In this document: positions 24,164 to 33,824 of the stretch, piece after piece
Position numbering within the stretch: the first letter of the stretch is position 1
How the letters are laid out: every line of letters begins with the position of its first letter
From: Sphingomonadales bacterium UBA2683
Lineage (GTDB): Bacteria; Pseudomonadota; Alphaproteobacteria; Sphingomonadales; Sphingomonadaceae
DNA length: 64,000 nt
Assembly: GCA_002354635.1 (NCBI GenBank)
Contig: DELZ01000004.1
Coordinates: 244,134-308,133, forward strand
Direction of reading: 5' to 3'
The notes under the pieces: model-generated
Database searches by the model: none
Seen by the model: only the letters and a program-made list of their open reading frames with translations
What the model was told of the DNA's origin: nothing
Position numbers and translations under genes: made by a program

Positions 24164-24943
24164 TTAGTGAAGATTTTCCGCATCATTGATATACAAGGAT
24201 GTGAGAAGAGCGAAAACATAGGCCTGAATGGCGCACACCAGCAGTTCCAGCGCACTGACAAAGGCGATGAAGACGATGCTGAGCAATGCCACCAGAAGGC
24301 TGGCGCCGCCGGCATCCAGCGCCTGGATGACGAAATTGGCGAACACCTTGATCAGAATATGGCCGGCAATCATCGCTACGAACAGCCGCAACGCGAGGCT
24401 GAACGGACGCACGAGGAACGACAGCAGTTCGACCATGAAGATCAGCGGAATCATCGGGAGCGGCGTGCCGTGCGGGATGAACAGGCTGAAAAAGTGGAAC
24501 TTGTGCTTCCAGAACCCGACGATCAGCACGATCGAGAAGCTGATCGCTGCCAGCAGGCCGGTGACGGTGAACTGGCTGGTGACGGTGAACGGATGGATGC
24601 CGGGAATGATCCCGAACGGCATCATGCCGAGCAGGTTGGAAAACAGGATGAACATGAACAGCGTGAAGACCCAGGGCGTGTATTTCTTGCCATTGGGCCC
24701 GATGCTGGTGGCGATGATATTATCGACAAAGCCGACCACACCTTCGACCATGATCTGCCAGCGGCCGGGAACCAGCTCGCGCTTCATTCCGCCCATCATG
24801 AACACATAGAGAAGGCCGAGGACGACAAACATCCAGAGCGCGCTGTTGGTGAAGTTGATCTGCTGACCGAATAAAGTGAAGCCATCAAAGATGGGCTGCA
24901 CTTCAAACTGGTGCATAGGATCAATCTTGCCTGGTTCCGCCAC
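24164..24943 (-). CDS. atpB: ATP synthase Fo subunit a
   Basis: 259 residues from a GTG. Several membrane helices are visible, and the essential Arg is in the helix RPFSLALRLFVAMIAGHIL. The final helix block has LLVALLSIVFIAFVSALELLV and IQAYVFALLTSLYINDA. It forms the proton half-channels against the c-ring. It lies 40 bases before atpE and 18 after atpI. Confidence 0.95.
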   Translation of the reverse strand: MAEPGKIDPMHQFEVQPIFDGFTLFGQQINFTNSALWMFVVLGLLYVFMMGGMKRELVPGRWQIMVEGVVGFVDNIIATSIGPNGKKYTPWVFTLFMFILFSNLLGMMPFGIIPGIHPFTVTSQFTVTGLLAAISFSIVLIVGFWKHKFHFFSLFIPHGTPLPMIPLIFMVELLSFLVRPFSLALRLFVAMIAGHILIKVFANFVIQALDAGGASLLVALLSIVFIAFVSALELLVCAIQAYVFALLTSLYINDAENLH

Positions 24944-24961
24944 TAATCTAACCCCTGATCG

Positions 24962-25312
24962 TCAATCTTCATCATCTGCTGTCGCCGTTCCGATATCGTC
25001 CACCGGATGGCTCGCAATCACATAAATTTTCCTGAACGCTACTCCTGTTCCGAGGAAGAAGAATAGCAACAGGAACAATGGCGTCGTTCCCAACCAGGTG
25101 TCAAACAGCCACCCGAGTAAGAAACCTGCAGCCACACCTCCGATCAAATAGCTTAGCACCCTTGCTCCGAGCCGTTGACTTTCGTCCGGCCCTTTGTTCC
25201 GGTGCCCCGCTTTGATCCGCTCCCGATTTTGTGCCGATATCAGTCGCTCATCCAGCGACGAAACCCGCACATCCTCTTCGAGGGGATCCCGATCAGATTC
25301 GCTTGCTGCCAT
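24962..25312 (-). CDS. atpI: AtpI/AtpZ-family ATP synthase accessory protein
   Basis: 116 residues from the ATG at 25312, which has AAAGGG six bases upstream; an in-frame ATG at 25345 has no such site. A charged N-terminal 55 residues is followed by two helices (LSYLIGGVAAGFLLGWLFDT and TPLFLLLFFFLGTGVAF). AtpI proteins help assemble the c-ring and are linked to Mg2+ supply. It opens the Fo operon. Confidence 0.85.
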   Translation of the reverse strand: MAASESDRDPLEEDVRVSSLDERLISAQNRERIKAGHRNKGPDESQRLGARVLSYLIGGVAAGFLLGWLFDTWLGTTPLFLLLFFFLGTGVAFRKIYVIASHPVDDIGTATADDED

Positions 25313-25653
25313 CACAGACCCTTTAAAAGCCCCGAAGAGCGCCAAAAAAAGCCAGAAACAACAGCAGGCCGACCCGCCAAGGCGCGGTCCGTTTAGGAAA
25401 GCAACGTGCCCAAGTCAACAGCAATGCTGCAACGCGGAAAATGGCTCGCGTTCGGCAATGGATTTGAGCCCCAACACTGCCGGGAAAACATGCGAACGCT
25501 TACGATCTCTTGCCAAAAGCGGGGTATTGGATTGACGCTCGATCCTGATCAGCAGGATGGACGTTTTGCTCTGGGTGACAGATGAAAATGCCCCTTGTTC
25601 CGATGGCCTTCAGTTGTAAGCTGGAAAAATGTTCAAAACAAAGGACCTTGCCA
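25313..25653. other. Intergenic region between divergent atpI and crotonase genes
   Basis: This 341-base gap should contain the divergent promoters of the atp Fo operon and of the crotonase gene. I see no gene, RNA or repeat in it. The plus-strand ORF that starts at 25582 is just an upstream extension of the crotonase frame. Confidence 0.5.
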
Positions 25654-26424
25654 GTGACCCTGCAGATAGATCGCACCGACAATATTCTGACCGCAACGAT
25701 AGACCGTCCTGAACGAAGAAATGCGGTCGATGGCGATACCGCGAAAGCGCTATACACCGCGTTCCGGGATTTTGACCGGGATGACAGCCTGAACGTAGCC
25801 ATTTTGACTGGAGCCAGTGGCAATTTCTGCGCCGGTGCAGACCTGAAAGCCGTGTCGGAGGGCAAGGGCAATCCGGTTCTGGCCGATGGCGACATGGCGC
25901 CTATGGGTCCGAGCCGACTGCGGCTTTCCAAGCCGGTGATCGCAGCGATTGAAGGCTATGCGGTCGCCGGCGGTCTGGAACTGGCCTTGTGGTGCGACCT
26001 CCGGGTGGTCGCTCAATCCGCTTCGTTCGGGGTATTCTGCCGCCGCTGGGGCGTGCCTCTGATCGATATGGGAACGATCCGGTTGCCACGCCTGATCGGC
26101 CAGTCGCGTGCGGCAGACATGATCCTGACCGGTCGCGAGGTAAAAGCAGAAGAAGCACTATCATTCGGTCTTGCCAACCGCGTGGTACCGGATGGCGAGG
26201 CCCTGACCGAAGCCAGAAGGCTGGCGGCCGACATTGCGGCCTTCCCACAACGCTGCCTGCGCAGCGATCGCCGCTCCCTGTTCGAGCAATGGGATCTGGA
26301 CGAAGCGGACGCGATCATACGGGAAACCGGATTGGGTCTGGAGACGATAAAATCCGGCGAGACGCGCACCGGGGCGACAGCCTTTGCAAAGGGCCGTGGT
26401 CGCCATGGCCAATTTGGCGACTGA
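25654..26424 (+). CDS. Crotonase/enoyl-CoA hydratase-family protein
   Basis: 256 residues from a GTG with AAGGA eight bases upstream; the longer ORF from 25582 adds an unusual Cys/Lys-rich tail and is less likely. The oxyanion-hole blocks are present (NFCAGADLKAV, then IAAIEGYAVAGGLELALWCD). The two usual catalytic glutamates are replaced in FGVFCRRWGVPLIDMGTIRL. This subfamily is common in actinobacteria and sphingomonads, and its substrate is not known to me. It stands alone. Confidence 0.85.
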   Translation: MTLQIDRTDNILTATIDRPERRNAVDGDTAKALYTAFRDFDRDDSLNVAILTGASGNFCAGADLKAVSEGKGNPVLADGDMAPMGPSRLRLSKPVIAAIEGYAVAGGLELALWCDLRVVAQSASFGVFCRRWGVPLIDMGTIRLPRLIGQSRAADMILTGREVKAEEALSFGLANRVVPDGEALTEARRLAADIAAFPQRCLRSDRRSLFEQWDLDEADAIIRETGLGLETIKSGETRTGATAFAKGRGRHGQFGD

Positions 26425-26579
26425 CCGGGCAGTGGCTGACGGTTTCCAGCGGTCCGCGTGTTCTGGGCGAAGGCGGAAGCGATCCGGGCAAGTGACGGAA
26501 TAGCGAGAGCGCGCTTTCTTGACGCGAGGCAGATAGTAGTGAAAGGTCTGTCTTTCGCGGCAAGGGGGCCGCCTTTTTT

Positions 26580-27548
26580 ATGGCTTCAGGTTCGAAGACG
26601 GTGATTTACGCAGCATTGGCTGGCAACAGTCTGATTGCCGTTTCCAAATTTGTAGCGGCTTCTTTTACCGGCAGTTCGGCGATGTTCAGCGAAGGCGTCC
26701 ATTCGGTCGTCGACAGCGGCAACCAACTGTTGTTGCTGTTTGGCCTGAAGCGTGCGGTGCAGCCGCCCGACGAGAAACATCCTTTCGGCTATGGCATGGA
26801 ATTATATTTCTGGACCTTCGTAGTCGCGATTTTGATCTTCGCCGTCGGCTCCGGCATTTCCATCTACGAAGGTGTGAAAAGCCTGAGCAACCCGCATCCG
26901 GTCGAATCCCCCATTTGGTCTTATGTGGTGCTGAGCATGGCGATGGTATTCGAAGGTGCGGCCTGGTGGGTTGCCTTTCGCGAATTCCGCCGCACACGCG
27001 GCAACCAGTCCTGGTACGCGGCCGTCCGCGATTCCAAGGACCCGACCGTTTTCACGATCCTGTTTGAAGACAGCGCCGCCATGCTCGGCCTGATCATCGC
27101 CTTCGTCGGCATATTCTCCTCACAATATTTTGATCTGCCGATACTCGACGGTATCGCGTCGATCTGCATCGGCGTCGTGCTGGCGGGTGTAGCGATGCTG
27201 CTGGCCTATGAGAGCAAGGGCCTGCTGATCGGTGAAGGGGCTTCCCCGGAGGTGATCGCCGGTATTCGCGCAGTGGTGTCCGATGACAAGCGGATCACCG
27301 GACTGAACGAAATATTGACCATGCATATGGGGCCGGAGGATATTCTGCTCGCGGCCAGTGTGGATTTTGACAATCAACTGACAGCCGACAAGGTGGAACA
27401 GGCCATTACCGATTTCGAAATGTCGATCAAAAATCAGTTCCCGCAGGTCAAGCGGATATTTATCGAAGCGCAAAGCTGGCGCCAACATCATGCCTCGGCA
27501 ATCGCTGCAGGCGAAATGAGTTCGCAGCGGCCGCCCGATGGCAAATGA
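26580..27548 (+). CDS. Cation diffusion facilitator (CDF) transporter
   Basis: 322 residues. Six membrane helices fill about 1-215, with metal-site residues in helix 2 (EGVHSVVDSGNQ, HxxxD) and helix 5 (LFEDSAAMLG). A cytoplasmic ferredoxin-like domain spans about 220-300. The HPFGYGMELYFWTF block marks the ZnT9/SLC30A9-like CDF branch. It likely exports Zn2+ or a similar divalent cation by proton exchange. zntB follows 21 bases on and the MscS gene after that, suggesting an ion-handling operon. Confidence 0.87.
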   Translation: MASGSKTVIYAALAGNSLIAVSKFVAASFTGSSAMFSEGVHSVVDSGNQLLLLFGLKRAVQPPDEKHPFGYGMELYFWTFVVAILIFAVGSGISIYEGVKSLSNPHPVESPIWSYVVLSMAMVFEGAAWWVAFREFRRTRGNQSWYAAVRDSKDPTVFTILFEDSAAMLGLIIAFVGIFSSQYFDLPILDGIASICIGVVLAGVAMLLAYESKGLLIGEGASPEVIAGIRAVVSDDKRITGLNEILTMHMGPEDILLAASVDFDNQLTADKVEQAITDFEMSIKNQFPQVKRIFIEAQSWRQHHASAIAAGEMSSQRPPDGK

Positions 27549-27569
27549 AGGGAAGCGCAGGAGCAATCC

Positions 27570-28586
27570 ATGACTGACGCACCAGCTATGCAATCCCGTG
27601 TTCACTCTATCGAACCCGAAGACGGACTGCTGTTCGGATGCATGTTGGATGGCAACGGCGGCGGACGGCTGTGCACTTGGGCGGAAGCCGAAGCGACGGC
27701 CGCCGGAGCCGCGCCGCTCTGGCTCCATCTCGACAATGCTTCGGACAGAGCGCAAAGCTGGCTGCACGAAAAATCCGGCATACCGGCACCGGTGGTTGGA
27801 GCCCTGCTGGCAAAGGAGTCCCGACCCCGCAGCCTGCGGATCGATGACGGACTGCTGGTTATCCTGCGCGGCATCAATCTGAACGAAGGTGCTGAACCGG
27901 AGGACATGGTTGCACTGCGCATGTGGGTGGAACCGCACCGGATTGTCACAGTGCGTTACGAGCGGCTGATGACACCGCGCGATGTTCTGTCCGATATCAT
28001 CGACGGAGCGCATGGTGCACAGACCGCGCCCGATTTGTTCGTTGCCCTGGCCGAACGGCTGTCGCTGAAAATCAATGATGTCGTCATCGGCCTGGAAGAC
28101 CGGCTCGACGCCCTGGAGGCGCAGGTCGATACCGAGCAGCCTACGAAACTGCGTTCCAAAATAGCCGAATCGCGTCAGGACACGGTTGCGTTGCGCCGCT
28201 ATCTGTCCCCGCAGAGAGAAGCGCTTGCCAATTTGCAATATGATGCGCCCGACTGGCTTGATTCAAGCCAGCGCATGAGTCTGCGGGAAACCGCGGACCG
28301 GACGCTGCGCCATCTGGAAGACCTCGACGCGGCGCGCGACCGCGCCATCGTTGTGCTGGACGAACTCGCCAACAAGATGGCGGAATCGATGAACCGGACC
28401 ATGTACGCCCTGTCGATCGTTGCCGCCATTTTTCTGCCGCTGAGCTTTCTGACAGGACTGCTCGGCATCAATGTGGGTGGTATGCCCGGCGTAGACAGCA
28501 ATGTCGCCTTCTGGATAACCTGCGTGATCATGACCATCCTCATGGTGACCGAGATCTACCTGCTCAAACGCCTGAAATGGATTTAA
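27570..28586 (+). CDS. zntB: Zinc transporter ZntB (CorA superfamily)
   Basis: 338 residues. A large cytoplasmic N-terminal domain is followed by two C-terminal membrane helices. Helix 1 ends in GLLGINVGGMPGVDS, carrying the GxN signature in the ZntB rather than CorA form. The long funnel helix at about 140-280 is charged. It sits between a CDF transporter and a mechanosensitive channel, four bases before the latter. The metal and direction of transport are inferred from homologs. Confidence 0.9.
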   Translation: MTDAPAMQSRVHSIEPEDGLLFGCMLDGNGGGRLCTWAEAEATAAGAAPLWLHLDNASDRAQSWLHEKSGIPAPVVGALLAKESRPRSLRIDDGLLVILRGINLNEGAEPEDMVALRMWVEPHRIVTVRYERLMTPRDVLSDIIDGAHGAQTAPDLFVALAERLSLKINDVVIGLEDRLDALEAQVDTEQPTKLRSKIAESRQDTVALRRYLSPQREALANLQYDAPDWLDSSQRMSLRETADRTLRHLEDLDAARDRAIVVLDELANKMAESMNRTMYALSIVAAIFLPLSFLTGLLGINVGGMPGVDSNVAFWITCVIMTILMVTEIYLLKRLKWI

Positions 28587-28590
28587 CGAT

Positions 28591-29979
28591 ATGATAGCCC
28601 CCTTACAGGCCATAACAACGACCATCCCGGATGCAGCCGACATCCCCTCTTTGCAGGATATCGGTGCCGGCTTTTCCGACATGGGCATTTTTTTCTCGGC
28701 GTTCCTGCTGCGCATGCAGGCCGAACTGTTGTCCGGCACAATCTGGTTGCAACTGGGCGGCATCGTCGTTTCGCTGGCGTTGGGCTATATTTTCACGCGC
28801 ATATTGCGGGCCGCCACCGGCGGTTTCTTTGCCGATCTCGCGGAAAGTTTCCGCGGCGGCAAATATGGAGCCGTTTCGGCAACATTGGTGTTTCCGCTCA
28901 TTGCATCGACCATTATCTGGCTGATCATTGCCGGTTTTTCCGGTCGCGGGATTCCGGTAGACTATATGCGGATTGTCGGTGCCGCCCTCGTCGCGACGCT
29001 GATCATTCGCACCTTTGCCCTGACCAGCAGCGATACGTTCTGGCGATGGACCGTCATCACGCTGACGGTGATTGGCGCACTATTGGTTGTCGTGCGCCTG
29101 TTCGCCCCGCTCATCGATTTTGTCGACAGCCTTTCCCTCCCCTTGGGCGAGAATCTCTCGCTGCTGGATATCCTCAAAATATTGGTGATCGCGATCGCCC
29201 TGATATGGGGCGCATCCTTTTTCTCCCGGCTTATTGAAGCCCGTCTCGGCAAGTCACAGCGCATGACTCCGTCGGTCAGGGGGCTATTTGGCCAGCTGAT
29301 CCGGATACTCATGATCGGCGTTGCCATTTTCATCGCCCTGAACATGGTGGGCATCGATCTCACCGCCTTTGCCGTTTTCACGGGTGCACTGGGTGTCGGC
29401 ATCGGCTTTGGCCTGCAATCGATTTTTTCCAATTTTGTCGCCGGTATCATCATCATTCTCGAAAAAACGCTCAAGGTCGGCGATTTTGTCGATCTGGAGA
29501 GTGGCATTACCGGGGAAGTTCGGGAGATCAATGTCCGCAGCACGTTGATCACCACCAACGACAATATCGACATGCTGGTTCCCAATTCGGAATTCATCAA
29601 CAAGCGGGTGATCAACTGGACCTTGCGGGAAGCCAAGCGGCGCATGCATGTGCCGGTCGGGGTCGCCTACGGAACCGACAAGGATCTCGTCAAAAAGGCA
29701 ATATTGGAAGCAGCCGACAATGTCGAATTCACCCTCAAGGGATTCAAAAACCGCAAGCCCGATGTCTGGCTGGTCGGCTTCGGTGACAGCAGTCTCGATT
29801 TCGAACTGATCGTCTGGTTGACCGACGAAGCGACCAAGAAGCCCGGCAGGGTGCACGCAACCTATTGCTGGGAAATCGACACGGCGCTTGCCAAATATGG
29901 CATCACCATCCCCTTCCCGCAGCGCGATCTCCATCTGGTCAGCGGATCATTGGAACAGGAAAAAGGCGCACCGGCTTAG
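28591..29979 (+). CDS. Small-conductance mechanosensitive channel (MscS family)
   Basis: 462 residues, larger than E. coli MscS. Extra N-terminal helices (about 45-215) precede the MscS core. The pore helix and beta domain are seen in FAVFTGALGVGIGFGLQSIF, SNFVAGIIIILEKTLKVGDF and DNIDMLVPNSEFIN. It should relieve turgor on hypo-osmotic shock. It lies immediately after zntB and ends in a hairpin terminator that overlaps its stop codon. Confidence 0.92.
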   Translation: MIAPLQAITTTIPDAADIPSLQDIGAGFSDMGIFFSAFLLRMQAELLSGTIWLQLGGIVVSLALGYIFTRILRAATGGFFADLAESFRGGKYGAVSATLVFPLIASTIIWLIIAGFSGRGIPVDYMRIVGAALVATLIIRTFALTSSDTFWRWTVITLTVIGALLVVVRLFAPLIDFVDSLSLPLGENLSLLDILKILVIAIALIWGASFFSRLIEARLGKSQRMTPSVRGLFGQLIRILMIGVAIFIALNMVGIDLTAFAVFTGALGVGIGFGLQSIFSNFVAGIIIILEKTLKVGDFVDLESGITGEVREINVRSTLITTNDNIDMLVPNSEFINKRVINWTLREAKRRMHVPVGVAYGTDKDLVKKAILEAADNVEFTLKGFKNRKPDVWLVGFGDSSLDFELIVWLTDEATKKPGRVHATYCWEIDTALAKYGITIPFPQRDLHLVSGSLEQEKGAPA

Positions 29980-29993
29980 CCGGCACGCCTTTC
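29961..29993. terminator. Terminator hairpin shared by mscS and ydbL
   Basis: AAAAGGCG, CA, CCGGC, loop TTA, GCCGG, CA, CGCCTTT: twelve pairs with a symmetric CA/CA internal mismatch. It overlaps the mscS TAG and lies 25 bases past the ydbL stop, so it can serve both convergent units, although the T-run is short. Confidence 0.6.
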
Positions 29994-30017
29994 AAATATT
30001 GCTGGATCTATCCCGGT

Positions 30018-30413
30018 TCAGGGGCAACGCGAATCCCGTACCGGCGCCGAGCTGTCGCGCGTATTCCAGGTACCTGCCGGCGTCTGGTATTTCTCGCCCG
30101 GCACCGTCCGCAGGATCAGGTTGCAACCCGAGGTAAAGGCAAATTGCTCGACCGTCGAATTGGTTTCCTGTGCCTTGCGGGTATAGGCCGCCTTGCGCTT
30201 GATATTGATATCTTCGACCAGTGCCTTGATCGCCGGAGATGGCGACGTGACATAGCCGAGATAGCCGTCCGGCTTCTCGCCAATCAGGCCCGAAGACCGA
30301 GCCGCTTCATAAGCGGGATCGCGCTGCGCCATTACCGGCACCGCGACAACCGCCGTCAGGACGAGACCGCCGATGACAGCCAGAGCCTTGTTTTTCTTCA
30401 TAGTGTCAAACAT
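30018..30413 (-). CDS. ydbL: YdbL-family periplasmic protein (DUF1318)
   Basis: 131 residues. A signal peptide spans about 1-29 (KNKALAVIGGLVLTAVVAVP, VMA cut). The DUF1318 core follows: RDPAYEAARSSGLIGEKPDG, LGYVTSP, then DINIKRKAAYTRKAQETN. Its ATG overlaps the ynbE TGA by one base. In E. coli YdbL helps control assembly of the YdbH-YnbE bridge across the periplasm. The C-terminal 30 residues with one Cys extend past the usual family end. Confidence 0.87.
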   Translation of the reverse strand: MFDTMKKNKALAVIGGLVLTAVVAVPVMAQRDPAYEAARSSGLIGEKPDGYLGYVTSPSPAIKALVEDINIKRKAAYTRKAQETNSTVEQFAFTSGCNLILRTVPGEKYQTPAGTWNTRDSSAPVRDSRCP

Positions 30414-30658
30414 CAGAAAATATCCGCTTCCTCGTTGATTAAACTCTTTGCATCGCCATCGAGGCGATACACCACTTCCTGCTTGATATTGATGTTGAGG
30501 TTGATGACGATCGGCTTGTCCGGCGCACTTACCTGCACGCAGGCGGAAAGTCCTGTCAAAACACCCAAAATCAGGCCGGTGGTGGTCAAGCTCCTCATAT
30601 TACGGCGAATCGCATCATATGCCCGATCCGTCAATTGACTTGTCTGATACATTGTCAT
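30413..30658 (-). CDS. ynbE: YnbE-like outer-membrane lipoprotein
   Basis: 81 residues from the ATG at 30658, which follows GAGGGAAAGCG. The paired ATGs at 30688-30691 overlap the ydbH stop region and are an alternative. The lipobox is GLSAC, and the short mature part VQVSAPDKPIVINLNINIKQ is the YnbE core, which adds beta-strands to the end of YdbH in E. coli. The n-region before the lipobox is longer than normal, so a later start at 30628 is possible. Confidence 0.82.
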   Translation of the reverse strand: MTMYQTSQLTDRAYDAIRRNMRSLTTTGLILGVLTGLSACVQVSAPDKPIVINLNINIKQEVVYRLDGDAKSLINEEADIF

Positions 30659-30680
30659 CGCTTTCCCTCGGCTGAATGGA

Positions 30681-33600
30681 TTATTCATCATCTTCGAGCG
30701 CCTTCACCGCTTCCTTGGCCCGCGCCTCCTGCGCCCGCAACAGCGCAGGCAAATTCTGCCCCACCAGCAACTCCGGTTCATAATAGGATTTGGCGCTGCT
30801 CATCAATTGCATGAACGGCGCTTGGATCCGGACATTGAACTGGATCGGAATGCGCGCCAGCTGCCTGGTGATGAAATTACGGCTCGCATCATCGCCCTGC
30901 TGCAAGCCATCAAATTTTACCTCGGTGATGATTTCGCCGGCGATATCGCCATCCATCCCGATGGTAAGGTTACGATATTTGATGGATTTCAGCGCGTTGA
31001 ACGCGAAATTGGCCATCGTGCCCATATCTTCATAGGTCAGTTCTCCAACATAGGCGAGCGTACCGCCGCCCTCCCGCGCCACCAGATAGCCTCCGACAAT
31101 CCGGCCACCATCCTGATCGAAGACCATAGGCAGCTTGCCGTCAAACACACCCGATGCGGTCATGTTCTCGAAATCGAACTGGGTCAGGAACTGGGCGGCA
31201 TCCACGCCTTCAACAGTGAATTGCAGCCGCCGTTCGGCCTCCTCGCCAAGGTCCAATATGGTCGGCTCGAGATAAAGTTTCCCGCCCGCAAATGGCCATT
31301 CTCCTCCTTCGATTTGCATTTTATAATCTGGCAGCAAGCGATAGCGGATTTGCCCGTTAAACACAGCCACGCCGGGATTGACCTCGGACATGGTGACGTT
31401 CTGGCCGGGGCCCGTTTCCAGCGCCAGCAGATCGGAAAATTTGATCTCGCCCGCGAGACCGGTCACCGGTCCAAAGGCAGCCGCCAGATTGACCCCGTTG
31501 GTCCGAAAGGTCCCCGTGCTCTTGATGCCATTTTCGGACGAATCCCAGTCTATCCGTCCGGAACCCGAAATTTCCCCGTCCACGTTGGCAATCACGCCCA
31601 GGGTGAGCGGGGTCAGCAGTTCCGGCTGGAAGCGTTCGGTAAATGTAAGCGACGGCACGTCAATCAGTGCCCTGCCCTCGCTACTGCCCAGCGTGTGGAG
31701 AATATCGATCGCCGCGACCGAGGTCAGCGTATCTGGTTCACGGAGCAGGCCGGTAGCTGTAATATTGTCGCCGTCAAACCGCATTTTCACATCATTGCTG
31801 ACCATCGGCCGGAACCGTTCCACCGGTTGCTCGTCACGGACCAGCAGGCTGGCGTCCGCCAGAAACTCGCCATTCTCGTATCGCCAGTCCCCGGCGATCT
31901 TTTCCATCAGCAGCGGCACATTGGCGACCTGGCCGGACGCGCCTTCGATCCGGCCCTCGATCGTCCGCCCGAACCCGGCGCTGAGAACGGCCATGTCCAA
32001 CCGTGTCATGCTGCCCGGTGTGCCCAGCCTGAACCCGACATTTTGTGCCGTCAGGCCCTTGGCCCGGGAATAGCCGAGCGCACCGCTGGAAATGGCCAGC
32101 GGCGTACCGCCAACATCGCCTTTCAGCGCGAGCGAAGGGGCGTTGGCTGCCACATTCACGTTCGAACCATTGCCGGACACAATGGCGCTGCCCTGCGGAC
32201 ACAATCGCGCGCTGGTCGGTCCGGCATTCAGCGATGCGGTGCGCAGGCTGGCAAATTGCAGGTTGATGCACTGGCGGAAGAGAGCAAAATTGCCGTTTCG
32301 TTCGACATAGCCGCTGATCGGGATCTGCAGCCCGGTGATCTGTCCGTCACCCAGTGGGCCGGTCAGGATGATCCGCCCGTCAATATTGGTGCCGCCCTGA
32401 CGGGTCGGTGTAAATGCCAGCACCGGAATTTTCAGCTGTGCCGAACCGGCCTGATAATTGGCCAATTCCAACCGTCCGGAAAATCCGCGCGACAGGCTGC
32501 CGTCGTCGAGTATCAACTGGGCGCTGGGAAAACCGCCACCTTCCAGCCGGATATTGCCATCGGCCAGCATACGGATATTCTTGTCCGTGAACGCCAGCAG
32601 CAACGGATCGCTCAGACTCACGGTTGCACCGGATCGCGAACGGGCACCCAGTGCATTGAGCGAAAGCGTTGTCCGCCCCGAGCCTTTCTTGAAACTGATA
32701 TCGCTGGAAATATCAAACTGGCTTCCGGCCTGTTGAACCGCTTTTGCAAATCTCTCTGCCAGCGTACCAACCGGGGTCCCGGCAACCGATGTGGAAACGC
32801 GTCCGGCCGCCTGCATGAAATTATTATTGGCCTGCGCACCTCGAATTTCCGGCTGTCCGACAAAGCTGGCTGTCATCTCCGCTCCACCATAGCCGATCGA
32901 GAACGGCCCCTCGATCCGCGAGCTGGCGGCACTTCCATAAGGGGATCGCAATCCGCTCGCGGTCAGATCAACATCGCCGCGGCTCTCTTTGAAATCACCG
33001 GTCAGGCCAAGCGAGGCCTTTATGTTCTGGCTGGCGAAATCGGCATAGCGGACCGGACCCCCGGTCAGGCCGATCGTACCGGTCCAACTGGTCAGATCCT
33101 CGCCAAGATCGACCGAGACCTGCGCCGCCAAATCCTTTGCACCGAGTTCCAGGTTGTTGCACCACAAGCTCGGCAGCCGCAACGGCCCCTCCAGATGCGG
33201 TTTCTTCCCGCGGATGGCCACTTTGCCGAAAAAGGTCGGTTTCTCCAGACCACAACCGCCAGCGTCCAGATTTCGGCTGATCGCCGCAATTTCGCCGCTG
33301 AACCCGTCGTGCAATTCGCCGGCGCCACTGAGCACCAGACCAATCGCGCCATATTCGCTGTCGATGCGCAGCTTTGCATCGGACAGGCCCAGCCACATGT
33401 CCGGCAGCGCCAGCGGACTGTCATCCTTCGGGTCGACGAACTTGTCGAGTTCGCCAAAGCTAAGCTTTCCGTCTTGCAGCCGCCCGAACAGCTTGACACC
33501 GCTTGCCCGCACCCAGTTGATGCCGACACCGCCGAGGTTCAGGCTATTGCCAACCTCGACCAACTCCGCCGTCAGGTCGGGACGGTCCGGATCACCGATT

Positions 33601-33824
33601 ACCAGATTGCGAATAACCTGCCGACGCAGCCCGATATCCTCTATCTCGTAGGTGGCCGTGACGTTTCTCTGTTCGAGCTGCGACCGGATGGCATTGTCCG
33701 CCAGGGTCGTGCGGCTGACCCACAGGGCGATCAGTCCGAGCAGAATCAGAACAAGCAAAATCCCGCCGATCAGTCGAGACCGGGAAAGGCGACCGACAGG
33801 GTCATTGGCAATTTCTTCTTCCAT
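30681..33824 (-). CDS. ydbH: YdbH-like AsmA-family intermembrane lipid-transport protein
   Basis: 1047 residues from the ATG at 33824; a TTG at 33860 would add 12. There is an N-terminal anchor helix at about 19-40 (RLIGGILLVLILLGLIALWV), then about 900 residues of repeating beta-rich sequence (DLTAELVEVGNSL, VDLTASGLRSPYG, IDGRIILTG) typical of AsmA/TamB/YdbH bridges. The C-terminal block VRIQAPFMQLM..AKSYYEPELLVGQ is the YdbH hallmark. In E. coli YdbH, TamB and YhdP carry phospholipids to the outer membrane. It is first in the ydbH-ynbE-ydbL operon. The long plus-strand ORF here is an antisense artefact. Confidence 0.9.
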   Translation of the reverse strand: MEEEIANDPVGRLSRSRLIGGILLVLILLGLIALWVSRTTLADNAIRSQLEQRNVTATYEIEDIGLRRQVIRNLVIGDPDRPDLTAELVEVGNSLNLGGVGINWVRASGVKLFGRLQDGKLSFGELDKFVDPKDDSPLALPDMWLGLSDAKLRIDSEYGAIGLVLSGAGELHDGFSGEIAAISRNLDAGGCGLEKPTFFGKVAIRGKKPHLEGPLRLPSLWCNNLELGAKDLAAQVSVDLGEDLTSWTGTIGLTGGPVRYADFASQNIKASLGLTGDFKESRGDVDLTASGLRSPYGSAASSRIEGPFSIGYGGAEMTASFVGQPEIRGAQANNNFMQAAGRVSTSVAGTPVGTLAERFAKAVQQAGSQFDISSDISFKKGSGRTTLSLNALGARSRSGATVSLSDPLLLAFTDKNIRMLADGNIRLEGGGFPSAQLILDDGSLSRGFSGRLELANYQAGSAQLKIPVLAFTPTRQGGTNIDGRIILTGPLGDGQITGLQIPISGYVERNGNFALFRQCINLQFASLRTASLNAGPTSARLCPQGSAIVSGNGSNVNVAANAPSLALKGDVGGTPLAISSGALGYSRAKGLTAQNVGFRLGTPGSMTRLDMAVLSAGFGRTIEGRIEGASGQVANVPLLMEKIAGDWRYENGEFLADASLLVRDEQPVERFRPMVSNDVKMRFDGDNITATGLLREPDTLTSVAAIDILHTLGSSEGRALIDVPSLTFTERFQPELLTPLTLGVIANVDGEISGSGRIDWDSSENGIKSTGTFRTNGVNLAAAFGPVTGLAGEIKFSDLLALETGPGQNVTMSEVNPGVAVFNGQIRYRLLPDYKMQIEGGEWPFAGGKLYLEPTILDLGEEAERRLQFTVEGVDAAQFLTQFDFENMTASGVFDGKLPMVFDQDGGRIVGGYLVAREGGGTLAYVGELTYEDMGTMANFAFNALKSIKYRNLTIGMDGDIAGEIITEVKFDGLQQGDDASRNFITRQLARIPIQFNVRIQAPFMQLMSSAKSYYEPELLVGQNLPALLRAQEARAKEAVKALEDDE

